Notes under the pieces: generated by a model
What the model was told of the DNA's origin: nothing
The model's input: only the letters and a program-made list of their open reading frames with translations
Database searches by the model: none
Assembly (NCBI GenBank): GCA_002286855.1
Contig: NRSV01000069.1
Coordinates: forward strand, 105,199 to 169,198
DNA length: 64,000 nt
Source: Bipolaris cookei
Taxonomy: Eukaryota; Ascomycota; Dothideomycetes; Pleosporales; Pleosporaceae
Direction of reading: 5' to 3'
Shown here: piece after piece, positions 21,670 through 32,155 of the stretch
Position numbering within the stretch: the stretch's first letter is position 1
How the letters are laid out: every line of letters starts with the position of its first letter
Position numbers and translations under genes: made by a program

Positions 21670-23490
21670 ACGTGTTTTACAAGCGAGCGGGCCACCCCAC
21701 TAACTTTCTACACCTCTCTAACTCTAATCAATCATGGCCCTATCAAATCAAGCCCACAACGTCTCTCGTGAATCTGATATACAGCTAGCCATCTTAGCTA
21801 TAGATCAAGAACAGATTAAGTCTCAGAGAGATGCAGCAAAAGTCTACGAAGTCTCTCGAACAACACTCCAGCGTCGACGCGCTGGCATACTTACCCGACG
21901 CGATTGCCAGCCTAACTCAAAGAAGCTTACCAAGCTAGAAGAGGAGGTGATAATTGACCATATACTTGATCTAGATCTACGCGGATTTGCGCCTACCTAC
22001 GCAGCTGTGCGCGATATGACCGACAGATTCCTGGCTGCGCGCGGCGCTGACCAAGTCGGCGTCCATTGGCCGCGCAACTTTGTCAAGCGTATAGATAGGC
22101 TTACGACGCGTTTTAATCGAGCGTACGATAGGTAGAGAGCTCTCTGTGAAGATTCAGTCTTACCTAAGAGCTGATTTGAGCTTGTGGAGCAGACAAAGGC
22201 TAAGTACGGTATCTATGACGAGGACGTCTACAACTTTGACGAAGCCGGCTTTATGATAGGCAAGATTACCACTCAGCTTGTCGTTACAGCGTCAGAGAGA
22301 AGAGGCCGGCCGAAGGCTGTTTAGCCAGGCAGTCGCGAGTGGGTGACATTTATCGCTGGGATCAACGCAGCTGGCTGGGCTATCCCACCATTTCTTATCT
22401 TTGCTGGCCAGCATCATCTATCTGCCTGGTGCGAGGAAGCAGATGTCCCACGCGACTGGGCGATTGCAGTCAGCGACAACGGCTGGACGAATAACGAGCT
22501 AGGTGTTGCTTGGCTAAAGCACTTTGACGCCTACACGAAGACTCGCGTTGTAGGCGCGCGCCGCCTACTTGTTCTTGACGGCCATGAGAGCCACCAGTCT
22601 CTTGAGTTCCAAGAGCTCTGCAAGGAGAACAATATCTACACGCTCTGCATGTCGCCCCACTCGTTTCACTTACTCCAGCCTCCTGACATCGGCTGCTTCT
22701 CGCCATTGAAGCGCGCGTACAGCCGTGAGGTGGAGAGCCTAATACGCAACCACATCAACCACGTCACTAAGCTCGAGTTTCTGCCAGCGTTCAAGGCAGC
22801 GTTCGATCGATCCTTCACGCCAGCCAATATCTGCTCAGCTTTCCGAGGCGCAGGTCTTGTTCCTCTCCAGCCAGACGTTGTTCTATCAAAGCTTGACGTG
22901 CAGCTACGTACGCCTACTCCTCCATCTGCTCTAGCAGAGACTCTCTGGCAGGCTCGTACGCCTAGTAACGCACGCGAGCTTGAAGCTCAATCGACATTAA
23001 TACGTAATCGCGTCCAGCGGCATCAAGACTCTTCACCTACCTCAATTATCGCAGCAATTGACCAGCTTAAGAAGCGGGCTCAGGTTATGATACTCTCGGC
23101 TGAGCTAATGCGCGACCGGATCGCTAGTCTTGAGCAAGCTAATAAAACAGTATCAGAGCGTAGGCAGCGTAAGAAAAAGCGTATACAGAGGCAAGGGGTA
23201 TTAACAAAGGGCACCGGCGAGGATCTACTCGCTCAATGTGAGGCTGATGAGCAGATTACTCGTGAGGAGCGTCAGGGAGGAGAGCAATCAGGTGTCAGCC
23301 GCCAGGCTCTGGCGCGCTGTAGTAGGTGTAGAGAGACTGGCCATAACTCACGTACATGTAAGAAAGATACTCTAGATACTAATTAATCTACTATATCGAT
23401 TTCTATATATTATAGTATCGCGTTGTTGAGATATACGTCTATGGAGGTGCGCAAAGTTGGTGGGGTGGCCCGCTCGCTTGTAAAACACGT
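21670..23490 (+). mobile_element. Fot1/pogo DNA transposon, near full length
   Basis: This 1821-bp element is flanked by TA (21668-21669 and 23491-23492). It has matching terminal inverted repeats starting ACGTGTTTTACAAGCGAG and continuing CGGGCCACCCCAC. It carries one transposase reading frame broken by stops (see the separate entry). It is the reference copy for the deleted element at 10051-11195. TA target duplication, terminal inverted repeats, the HTH/CENPB-like N-terminus, the DDD catalytic core and a C-terminal zinc knuckle together place it in the Tc1/mariner-pogo superfamily, Fot1-like branch. Confidence 0.92.
21734..23386 (+). pseudogene. pogo-type transposase with three in-frame stops
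   Basis: The frame runs from ATG 21734 to a TAA at 23384-23386 but is interrupted by TAG at 22133-22135, TGA near 22171 and TAG near 22322. The N-terminal part (21734-22135) is an HTH_psq plus CENPB-type DNA-binding region. The catalytic region has YNFDEAGFM (first Asp), RLLVLDGHESH (second Asp) and LLQPPDIGCFSPLKRAY (third Asp). The C-terminus is basic, with a CCHC knuckle CSRCRETGHNSRTC. Two of the stops (TAG) sit where a Gln codon is expected and one (TGA) where Trp is expected. All three fit C-to-T or G-to-A changes, as repeat-induced point mutation makes. 22343-23386 alone is a 347-codon open frame. Confidence 0.88.
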
Positions 23491-23492
23491 TA

Positions 23493-23821
23493 CATGAAGG
23501 GAAATGCGGCCAACACTTTGGAAGTTGGTGATTGACTTAGAATGTCGATTCGATTACAGGTGAATATAGCGAGTGCAGAGTGCAGAGGTTGATCCGATAG
23601 GAAGGGTACCCGATTCTATATACTCAGTTGTTTTAGGTATTCTTCTGGCTTCGTTAATCGTGGTGGTAGCCTCCCAGCATTCGATTGCATGCAGCTAGAG
23701 AAGCAAATAAGACTCGCAGACTTGCATTCAGAAGAGGAGAATTATCTTCCACCAAATCGTCAGTCACCTCGCATTATTCCTTGTCACGATTCAAAATCCA
23801 TGGCGACTCCAAGTAAGGCTG
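23493..23821. other. intergenic, no gene seen
   Basis: About 330 bp lie between the pogo element and the 3' end of the Kelch gene. Only the gene's 3' flank is expected here. No motif was recognised. Confidence 0.4.
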
Positions 23822-26068
23822 TTACTTTGCGATTTCATTATCCCTCCCCTTTTCTTCCCCATTATTATCTTCTACTATGAATGCATCCCTACTCTTCTGG
23901 TCTACAGTGTTATCTTCTCTTTCATTATTCGTATCAACCTGATCGGCTCGCTCTTCTCTTCTCTTATTCGATGCTACCGATGCACTTCTCCTTCTTTCCC
24001 GACTCGGTCTCCTCAAACCAGCCACATACTCTGGCCGTTCTGGCAAGTCGTCCCCGGGTATTCGCACGATAGGGACCCCATGCAAGGCTCCGGGTGCCGT
24101 ATTCGTGCCAGATAATTCCGCTCTTCCCGGTGATGACATGGGATCTGCTTCAACCGCTTGTCTGGGTGTTTCCAATTCCTTTATCTCATGGCCATAGAGT
24201 TCCGCGGGACTGTTCTCGTTAACAGCATGAAGCTCGTACTTCTTTGGAAGAGATGAAGCTTGGCCGGATGGGTCGCTGTTGTCAGGGAGTTCGTGGGGGC
24301 TATGGCGTTTACGGTATCGACGACGGAGAAAGAATGCTGCGATGGCGATGATGATGAGTCCTGCAACACCACCCCCGGCACCGCCAGCAATAGCCCCTGT
24401 CATGCTCTTCTTTGTAGAAGTGAATGGAGCTGAAGTATTTCCTGGTACAGTGTTTCCAGAAGCAGTACCTGAAGACGACGTGGTTTTACTTGGTGTTGCG
24501 AACACGGTCTTCAGACCTTGTTCCGTCCAGCCCATGGCGGGCTCCTTTTTCGTAGCGTTCCCATTTGCATCTCCACCAGTCACAGACAGCACTTTGTTCG
24601 GTACTTGGAATTCTGGTCGGTCGACTGTGAAGACACTCCCCCATGTCAAAGCTGTCATGTCCCATACTGCGACCCCTTTCGTTTCCCAATCACATGTCAA
24701 GGTTGGAGTGTTGCCGCCCACAGTGATCATCTGACGTTTTCCGGCAACATGGCATTTGTGACCCCATCGTGGTGCCTCACCCAAAGGCCAAACATTTGTC
24801 CAGGTGAATGACGGCAGAGTCAAGATTACAACATCGTCATAGGCCGTGTTCGTGATTGGATTCCTGCCACCGTATAGATAAATATGGTGACTTGAGTTAT
24901 CGGATGATGATGCAGCCACTGTACAGAAGTCTATGCGTGGTTCTGGTATATTTCCAGTGGTGTTTTGCGAATACCAAGTCCCGTTGCTGTCTGGGTCTTG
25001 GAGGTAAGAGTCAATATCGAAAATGTCGACCGTCTCAAAGTCAATCTGCTGAGTGTAAGATGAAGACCCATAAGCTGACTGTTTTACTCACTAATGAGCC
25101 TGTGCTGACATTGGCAAAAGGGCTGGTAAGGTTAGATTGTATCTGACCGCCGAGCGCTACAAGTGTTCCCATACCACCAATTGAACCAAAATATTCCATC
25201 GTACCTCCCACCCTAGGAGCACCGCCCCTCAATCCGGCAGTCGAGATGTTTTTCCCACTCTGCGACTTGAGGTCGAGAACAACCATACCCTCTAAAGGCA
25301 CGTAGATGTCCTCGGTTTTCGGGAAAATATCAAGTGTCCTTGACGAGGTACCCCAATCAACCTGGCCGTTCAGATAGAAAGCCAGACCTTGGTCTATCGC
25401 TTCAGTCGCTGCGCCATGGTTGGGCGTCCACTCGGTGTCTCTTGAGTATTGATCCCAAGGATTGCTAGCCCCATACGTATACGACCACAAGGGGTATGCT
25501 GATGAATCTGGCCGCGTAAATGCTTCGAAGGACTGATTGCCCATGAAGGTTGTACCGCCGTACACGTATACATTGGATTGATCAACTGGGCCATGGAACA
25601 TATGACCACGGATGAGGCTTGGCGGTAGCGTACCCGTAGTCGGATTCGTTACGTTCTTAGCTTGAGCATCAATGGTAATGTTCAACTTCCAGTCCCATGT
25701 CGAGTTAAGAGGAATGGTGATCATGTAGCTGTTTATGCCTACGATTGGGCTGGCAACATCCGTGCCATTCCATTTTTGTACTCCGCTATCGATGTACAGA
25801 ACGTCGTTCTTCACGACTGATTGTGCCCCTGTTGGTGGTCCGTATCAGCAATCATCGCCTGAGTCAACTATCAATCTCCCAGAGAAGCAAATGGTGGATC
25901 AAATGTTTACGAATAGCACCACTCACACCATCTTGAGCAAAAGTTCTTTACGGGGTTCAAACGGAAGTTTTGTGCGTGTACGGCAGGTGAGATGTAGATA
26001 CTATTCAAGAAAAGAAACAGGAGACCGGCTTGTGTCAACTGAAATAGTCTTGAGATGAAGAAGTCCAT
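23822..26068 (-). CDS. Kelch/galactose-oxidase-like single-pass membrane protein
   Basis: Three exons close in phase: 26068-25927, 25828-25092 and 25048-23822, giving 701 residues. Exon 1 encodes a signal peptide with hydrophobic core AGLLFLFLNSIYISPAVHA. The lumenal or extracellular part has Kelch-type repeats: VYVYGGTTF, LVALGGQIQ, HHIYLYGGRN and QMITVGGNT, each GG following a hydrophobic strand. Asn-x-Ser/Thr sites are common. A Ser/Thr-rich stalk leads to a transmembrane segment GGVAGLIIIAIAAFFLRRRY with the positive side inward, then a hydrophilic cytosolic tail of about 190 residues rich in Arg, Glu and Asp. This is the common fungal plasma-membrane Kelch architecture. No galactose-oxidase active-site Cys-Tyr pair was identified, so I expect a binding or sensor role rather than catalysis. 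The function is unknown. Confidence 0.8.
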
Positions 26069-28777
26069 GTCATCTGAACGTTCCACAGACGCTCACCTGG
26101 GTTGGTAGTGCTGCAAAGTCAGCCTAAGAAGTCGGGCAATACCCAGACCATGTATATGTACGTCGCTTCGTAAGCGATCTCTGTGCAGCACTCGGTCTGC
26201 CTTAGAGGCGCGCTAAGCCCTTTTGTCGCTGCAGATGCAGCAGGTCTCGCATATGTTGCGGAGGCACGCTAGAGCCCTACATTTGGCTTGAATACATCCC
26301 AGGACTTTATTCTTGTAGGCCTACTTGCTTGAGGTGTAAGATCTCATTTACCCATATATATTTCAATACACAAGACTGAATAAAGCATGGGCAGTTCGAA
26401 TGCACTGTTGGTGCAAGCAGCATTTCAGCATAATCTGGTTCCTATATTTCCAGCCACTTTGTGGCTGGAAATGTCAGCGACATGGGTATATGCAACATTT
26501 CCCACAAAATGGACGAAGGATGGTATACCCTGATCATGGTGGGTCGCCTGACGGGATTTTCGATGTAACCCCTCTCAAGTAAACATCGATCTAGAACGCC
26601 AGAGAATTGCGATAATGGGCTGCATTGGTATTTTGTGCATATGGGCATTTTGTCAATATCCCTGGAGGTGCATGGGAAAACATGCGCACCCTGACACAAT
26701 CAGCCCATTCACTAGGAAGACTTTCTACTTTGGGTTGAGAAAGCCACAGCCTTCCACGGAGAGAGGAATGATAAGCAGGATTTTGATTAGTCACATGGCA
26801 TTTCGATAGCGCTTTGTTGGTGGCTCGGGCCGAAGCTTGAACAGAGGCTTTTCTCACTTTCTTTTTTGGCACAATGTCGTTTTGAAAGCTTGGCTGAAAG
26901 GACGGTTGATCATCGACACTAGAAGATAAGTCGAGTGCGCTATCGGCGGCGCTGTTCAGCAGGCCAAGCTCTGTCTGCTAGCACTAAAGACAGAGCAAGA
27001 ATTAAGCTTGTTGGACATAGTGATGCGAAAAATATTGAGGCAGCTTTCGGTGCAGGGTGTAGGTACATTGACGTGGCATTTGGCGGTCTTCTTTCCTATG
27101 GGGCGGCTGCACGGCGACCCTACCCAAACAACAGTTTGGCTTCGGGAGATTACCTGCAGCAACCTTGGGGTGCGTGCGGGTCCATGCCTAGTTCAGATAC
27201 AGCGTGAAATTTACCCATGTGCAAGAATTTTTTTTTTCCAAATATATGAGCTGAAAGACCCGTGGAGGTGCGTTGTGTCGTCGCTAGACTGGACCGTACG
27301 TACGTAGCAGATACAAGTCGCATTGATGAGATTATAGAGTATGCGCACGGCAAAGACAAGAGCTGAAAATGATCAGGACGGTGCCAGCGATGCTCGACGC
27401 GGACAAGTTGCTGAACGCCAGCCTAGCCTGGAGCTTGGACCACAACATGTGTGGACTGGTCGTCTGGGAAACAAGACTGATCGTGGCCGCATCACAAATG
27501 CAGAGTACGATGGATTTTGGTGGCGTTACAACGATTCAGGTAAAATTGGTGATGCTAAGCACTTCTCTGAAATGAATCTGGAGAGAGCATGGTGCTGACT
27601 GATGTGCCAAAGTTAATGATGATGCTATGCCCATGCTGGGTCACGTGCAGCCGAGTGCAAAAGTGTATCTTTGCCGATTGAACGACGCGGCTGCTCACAA
27701 CACTGACTCGACAAATCGCTTCATAGCTTTATTGGCGCTTTTCGAACAACTCTCAACCCCGGTATCTGGCCTTCCCCTTAGGTCCTAGAGGAAGACCATG
27801 TTCTCCATGCTTGTCCCCTCGATCTGGTGTACCTACCCATCCGTTGACCTTACCATCTACGCCAGTGAGACGGCTTTTGAGGATTTGTGCGATGTTGACG
27901 ATTGTGACAGATTCGTGAATTGTGCGATTGAGGACATTGCGAAATCAACACCAGCGACCCCCGAAGGACATGTATTTCAATGCTATTCCGTGGTTGTCAG
28001 GCTTTAAGACGGCGGAATGATCTGACTGGCTGATATTGCGAAAAGGTCTTGGGTACTGTCTCTCACAATAATATAAAGAAATCAATGGGATCCATGATAA
28101 ACGGGCAGTGCAAGGCCCAGGAAACTAATCTAGTCCGGATCTCGAAGTTGACCCTCCACCCAAGACAGCTTCAATAGGAACATGCTCGCGACAATCACAC
28201 GGGCATCATAATTATACCATACGGATACAACGTGTTTTCTGGAAAGAAATGGTTTCCTGCTTTTTGATTGTCAGATGCCCTGGTCGTATCGAGGATCGTG
28301 CTGTCGGTATTGGGCACATATTGTCAACGCAACGCAACGGTTACGTAGTCCAACCATGCAAACAACAATCTTTCGGGACTATCTAACATGATATTACCGG
28401 CTCTTTGTTATTAAATACTACCTATTTATTGGATGGCATTCGAAACCGAAAAATGATTACAATCATGATCTGCTGGTTGGACAATGAGGCCCTCGGAGAC
28501 GGTGGAGACTTGTGTTGTGATTGGCCTGACGTAACATCGCCATCATACTCAACGCATATCAACCACAACCCCATCAACACGACACCTCGGCATTCCAATG
28601 CCATGGCAGAATGGCTTGCCATGTTCATGTCGTGATATTACTGACATGCAGATCGCATGCATAAAAATATCCCACTCCAGCACAATGTCATTATTCACAC
28701 CATCGTCATCTTGACACGCTCATCTCGCACCCCGCACCTACTTCCTTAAGTTTGGCCTCTCTCTCCCATGGTCAACT
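26069..28777. other. intergenic 2.7 kb, no gene supported
   Basis: This stretch lies between the Kelch gene start (minus) and the catalase start (plus). All open frames are under 100 codons and show no conserved motifs. A T-rich tract is at 27229-27238. A TATA-like element (CATAAAAATAT) occurs at about 28660-28670, roughly 110 bp before the catalase start codon. An overlapping upstream ATG at 28768 is out of frame with the catalase ATG. Confidence 0.45.
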
Positions 28778-30652
28778 ATGGAGATTCCAGCATCTTTGAT
28801 GTCCAAGCTGCCCACCATGACCAGCACCAACGCCAACTCCAACCAGACTGACCCTCTCAAGCACCCTCTTGAAGCCACCGCAATGGCCATCAAGGGAGCT
28901 GCTTCTGGCGAAAGTCGTGCTCCCCGGGCTTTCCATATGCAGAGCTCAAATGAGGGCCCAGCAGACATCATCGCCAAGGTTGCCGGCGTTACCCAGGGTG
29001 GAAAGCGTGAAGACGACGGCCCATATTTCACCAATAACGAAGGCATTCCATGGCCCGACGCAGAACATAGCAAAACCATCGGCGGAATCCCCGTCGCCAG
29101 CGATGTTTTCCTCTTCCAGAAGCAGCAGACATTCAATCGCTCAAAGAACCTTGAGCGCATGGTGCACCCCTGCGGTTCAGGTGCTTTCGGCTATTTCGAG
29201 ACTACCAAAGATGTCACCCACCTCACCAAGGCCGACTTCTTGAAGACCGTGGGTGAGAAGACGCCCGTATTCATGAGATTCAGTACCGTTACTCCTGGGC
29301 GCGAGTATCCCGACGAGGCTCGTAACCCTCGTGGGTTTGCTATCAAGTTCTACACTGGCGAGGGCAACTACGACATCGTTGGCCTGAACTTCCCTGTTTT
29401 CTTCTGCCGTGATCCTATCCAGGGTCCAGATGTCATCCGCTCGCAATGGCGTAACCCCAAGAATTTCCTTTTCGATTACGATGCCATTTTCGATTTGCTT
29501 GCCAATACCCCCGAGGGTAACCACGCTGGTCTTATGTTCTTCAGCGACCATGGCACACCCCAGGGTTGGCGTTTCAACCATGGATATGGATGCCACACGT
29601 TCAAGTGGGTGAACAAGGACGGTCAATTCGTGTACATCAAATACCACTTTGTTGCTGAGCACGGTCAAAAGCAATTTACCCAGGAACAAGCAACACAAAT
29701 GTGTGGCGAGGACCCTGACTATTCCAAGCGTGATCTGTATGAGACCATTGAGAATGGCGAGGAGGTAGTCTGGAAAGCACACGTGCAGGTCATGAACCCA
29801 GAGGATGCTGATCCCGACAAGCTTGGCTTCGATCCCTTTGATGTCACCAAGGTCTGGCCGCGTAAGCAATTTCCCATGCAAGAGTTTGGACGCTTGGTCC
29901 TTAATAAGAACCCCGAGAACTTCCATCGTGACGTCGAGCAGGCGGCTTTCTCCCCCGGTAGCATGGTGCCCGGTGTTGAAGACTCGCCTGATCCGCTTCT
30001 TCAGTTCCGCATGTTCTTCTACCGCGATGCGCAGTACCACCGCATTGGTGTGAACTTGCACCAGATTCCCGTCAACTGCCCATTCATGGCCAAGTCTTTC
30101 GCATCCCTCAATTTTGACGGCCAGATGCGCGTCGATGCCAATCATGCTGGAAATAAGCAGTATGCCCCAAACAGCTTCGCGCACAAATTCCGGCCCGATG
30201 TGGCCGAAGCGCCATACCAGGTCAATGACAATATTATGAGCCGAAAGAGTCATTACTGGCATGAGGGTAAGAAGAACGAGTACGACCAGGCTAAGGAGCT
30301 TTGGTCACGCGTAATGAGCGTACAAGAGAAGCAAAACACTATCAAGAATACTGCAAATATGCTAAAATTTGTCCGATACCCCGAAATTCAGGTAAATTCC
30401 CGCCAACCAATTCCGCATGTCGCGTTTTCACTAACAACCTCCCAGAAGAAGTACTTGGCGCAACAATATAATATCGGCACCGACCTTTCCAGAGGCATCT
30501 ACGATCTCCTCCCCAAGCCGGCATTCGATTTCAGCGAGGTCGAGGAGCTGTCTCAGACTGCCCATGAGTGGTATAAGGAGAAGAAGTTTAGGCCTACCGC
30601 TGGTGATAGGCTTACCGGCTTTCCTCCATCGATGCCTGTTTATAATTACTGA
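28778..30652 (+). CDS. catalase-family haem protein
   Basis: This is an open frame of 624 codons. A 54-nt in-frame segment 30392-30445 has a GTAAAT donor, CTAAC branch site and CCCAG acceptor and interrupts the alignment, so I read it as an intron, giving 606 residues in two exons. Catalase features: distal His in RMVHPCGSGAFGYFE, RFSTVTPGREYPDEARN, FFSDHGTPQGWRFNHGYG, and the proximal haem Tyr with its Arg in RMFFYRDAQYHRIG. In the distal pocket the usual GNN(T)P motif reads GLNFPVFF, so the conserved distal Asn position is Leu (see findings). Normal catalases turn 2 H2O2 into O2 and water. This pocket could instead favour a peroxidase-type reaction. There is no SKL-type peroxisomal tail (ends VYNY) and no signal peptide. 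The start could also be the in-frame ATG at 28817, which has a better context (CACCATGACC). Confidence 0.88.
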   Translation: MEIPASLMSKLPTMTSTNANSNQTDPLKHPLEATAMAIKGAASGESRAPRAFHMQSSNEGPADIIAKVAGVTQGGKREDDGPYFTNNEGIPWPDAEHSKTIGGIPVASDVFLFQKQQTFNRSKNLERMVHPCGSGAFGYFETTKDVTHLTKADFLKTVGEKTPVFMRFSTVTPGREYPDEARNPRGFAIKFYTGEGNYDIVGLNFPVFFCRDPIQGPDVIRSQWRNPKNFLFDYDAIFDLLANTPEGNHAGLMFFSDHGTPQGWRFNHGYGCHTFKWVNKDGQFVYIKYHFVAEHGQKQFTQEQATQMCGEDPDYSKRDLYETIENGEEVVWKAHVQVMNPEDADPDKLGFDPFDVTKVWPRKQFPMQEFGRLVLNKNPENFHRDVEQAAFSPGSMVPGVEDSPDPLLQFRMFFYRDAQYHRIGVNLHQIPVNCPFMAKSFASLNFDGQMRVDANHAGNKQYAPNSFAHKFRPDVAEAPYQVNDNIMSRKSHYWHEGKKNEYDQAKELWSRVMSVQEKQNTIKNTANMLKFVRYPEIQVNSRQPIPHVAFSLTTSQKKYLAQQYNIGTDLSRGIYDLLPKPAFDFSEVEELSQTAHEWYKEKKFRPTAGDRLTGFPPSMPVYNY

Positions 30653-31067
30653 GCTTAGTATAGTAATTGATAATGAAAGGTTATGTATCTGGCCATGTAC
30701 CTTTTATTCGCACCTAGCTATACTGCTGGAATTCTTTTGCGATTTGTTCGGAACGCCATCTACCATACCAATCTCCAATGTAAACCCTACTTTATGCTGG
30801 ATACTGTCGAAGTTTCTGAGTCTGGGCCATTTGGTTCCCAACCACGTCATGTAATGCTGTTTTAATGCTTGGTCACATATACGAGCGGTTGGTCCCAAGC
30901 ACAATTGCCATGACAGCGATCGATACCGCTTGTACGAAGGCTCTTAAAAAGGGCGGCTTGGGCCTAAACATATATGATACATCGCTCATACTTTTCATTG
31001 GTCATTTGTCATCGTGTATAAAAATCTAATCCAGATCATTCTCTATCATTTGCAGTCTATACTGGCG
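30653..31067. other. intergenic, convergent 3' ends
   Basis: About 415 bp lie between the catalase stop and the 3' end of the FAD-oxidase pseudogene on the other strand. No gene is seen in it. Confidence 0.5.
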
Positions 31068-32153
31068 TTATGCTACCGGCGCATAGAAGCTAAATCTACC
31101 CTTAGAGTCATGCTTTCTTTTGAGCGCCTTCAGCTTCTCCTGCCTCCACCCCTCGTACCCATAGCAGCTTTGTGATCCTTCGTTGCCATACGAATAGTTG
31201 ACATACGTATGGAGTTCTTTCCTGCCAGTAATCCCCCCCCCCAGATAATGTTTTGAAGTTGAGTACTAAGTTGCTTGACAGCATCGTCTTGGGTCTGGCC
31301 GGTAGAGTTGTAAATGATGAGGGGCACAGAAAGGAGGTATTCATATCGGAACCTGAAAGCACTAGCGCTATTATCGCGATTACGGACACCACTGCTTGGA
31401 TAGTCCTCGAACATGATTATAGAGTTGTAGTATGGGTTATCGGGACCAGATATGACTGAAGCGTAAAGGTCATATGTCTTGCGCTGGGCTGTGATGTTGT
31501 AGGTGGAGGTGTAGATAGAGAACCTAGGATTTCTGAAATCAGAGTCTTGACAAAGGGGCGAATCAAGGACAATGCCGGACAATTTGGGGAGATCAAGGTA
31601 AGAGCCGAACCGGGGAGTGATGGCGAGAATACCAATATCGTGAAAGAGAGCAGTGTACTTGGGGTCAACGGAAGTAACACCCTCTTGAATGATGTACATG
31701 ACTATGACCGGCCACATTGATATCAGCATACACGCAAACATTTTTGGTTCGTCATTGGCTCATTTTACCTTTTCAGGATCCAGTGTAGCATTGTTCTGCC
31801 AGTACGACCAATCCTGGATTTTAACGAATTGATTCCCGCCCCTCAGTATGTATTCGTTGGCAGCTTCATAGATCTCTTCAACACCGTCTCCACTGAAAAC
31901 GATTGTCTCAATTGCCCAGTTCGAGTGCTCGATGTCGTAAATCTTGGTAGTAACGGAAGTGACGATTCCGAAGTTGTGGGTCGCGCCTTGCGTGCCCCAT
32001 CACAAGTCTGATCGGCTGTCGATACTTTTGAAGTCGTCATTGGCGAGAACAATGTTCATGGACTCGAATTGATCGGTGATGAGTGCGTGAGGGCCCTATA
32101 ACCAGCCATGCCCACTACCCAAGGCAGGCCCCAAAAAGCCAACGCATTCACAG
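31068..32153 (-). pseudogene. FAD-linked (BBE/PCMH-type) oxidase pseudogene, 5' end lost
   Basis: This is the decayed C-terminal two thirds of a fungal FAD-linked oxidase of the 6-hydroxynicotine-oxidase/berberine-bridge type. Reading inward from 32153, the frame gives CECVGFLGPALGSGHGWL. It then crosses a TAG (near 32097) to GPHALITDQFESMNIVLAN, crosses a TGA (near 32010), and continues with HNFGIVTSVT. A clean frame follows to a homopolymer of nine C at 31241-31249 (G on this strand), where the frame shifts. The expected C-terminus (YVNYSYGNEG ... GRFSFYAPVA) continues in another frame to a stop at 31068-31070. A pogo derivative is inserted at TA 32154-32155. I could not recognise the FAD-histidyl N-terminal domain beyond it (33238 onward). 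The gene is dead by two stops, one frameshift and the insertion. Confidence 0.8.
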
Positions 32154-32155
32154 TA

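Noticed and set aside
26935..27600. Possible decayed dehydrogenase-like gene (segment reading AAFGAGCRYIDVAFGG)
   Set aside because: Only one short stretch looks protein-like. No cofactor-binding motif or continuous frame could be built around it, so no gene is claimed.
29177..30262. 361-codon open frame antisense to the catalase gene
   Set aside because: Long antisense frames are common opposite biased fungal coding sequence; it has no motif of its own, while the plus strand is clearly catalase.
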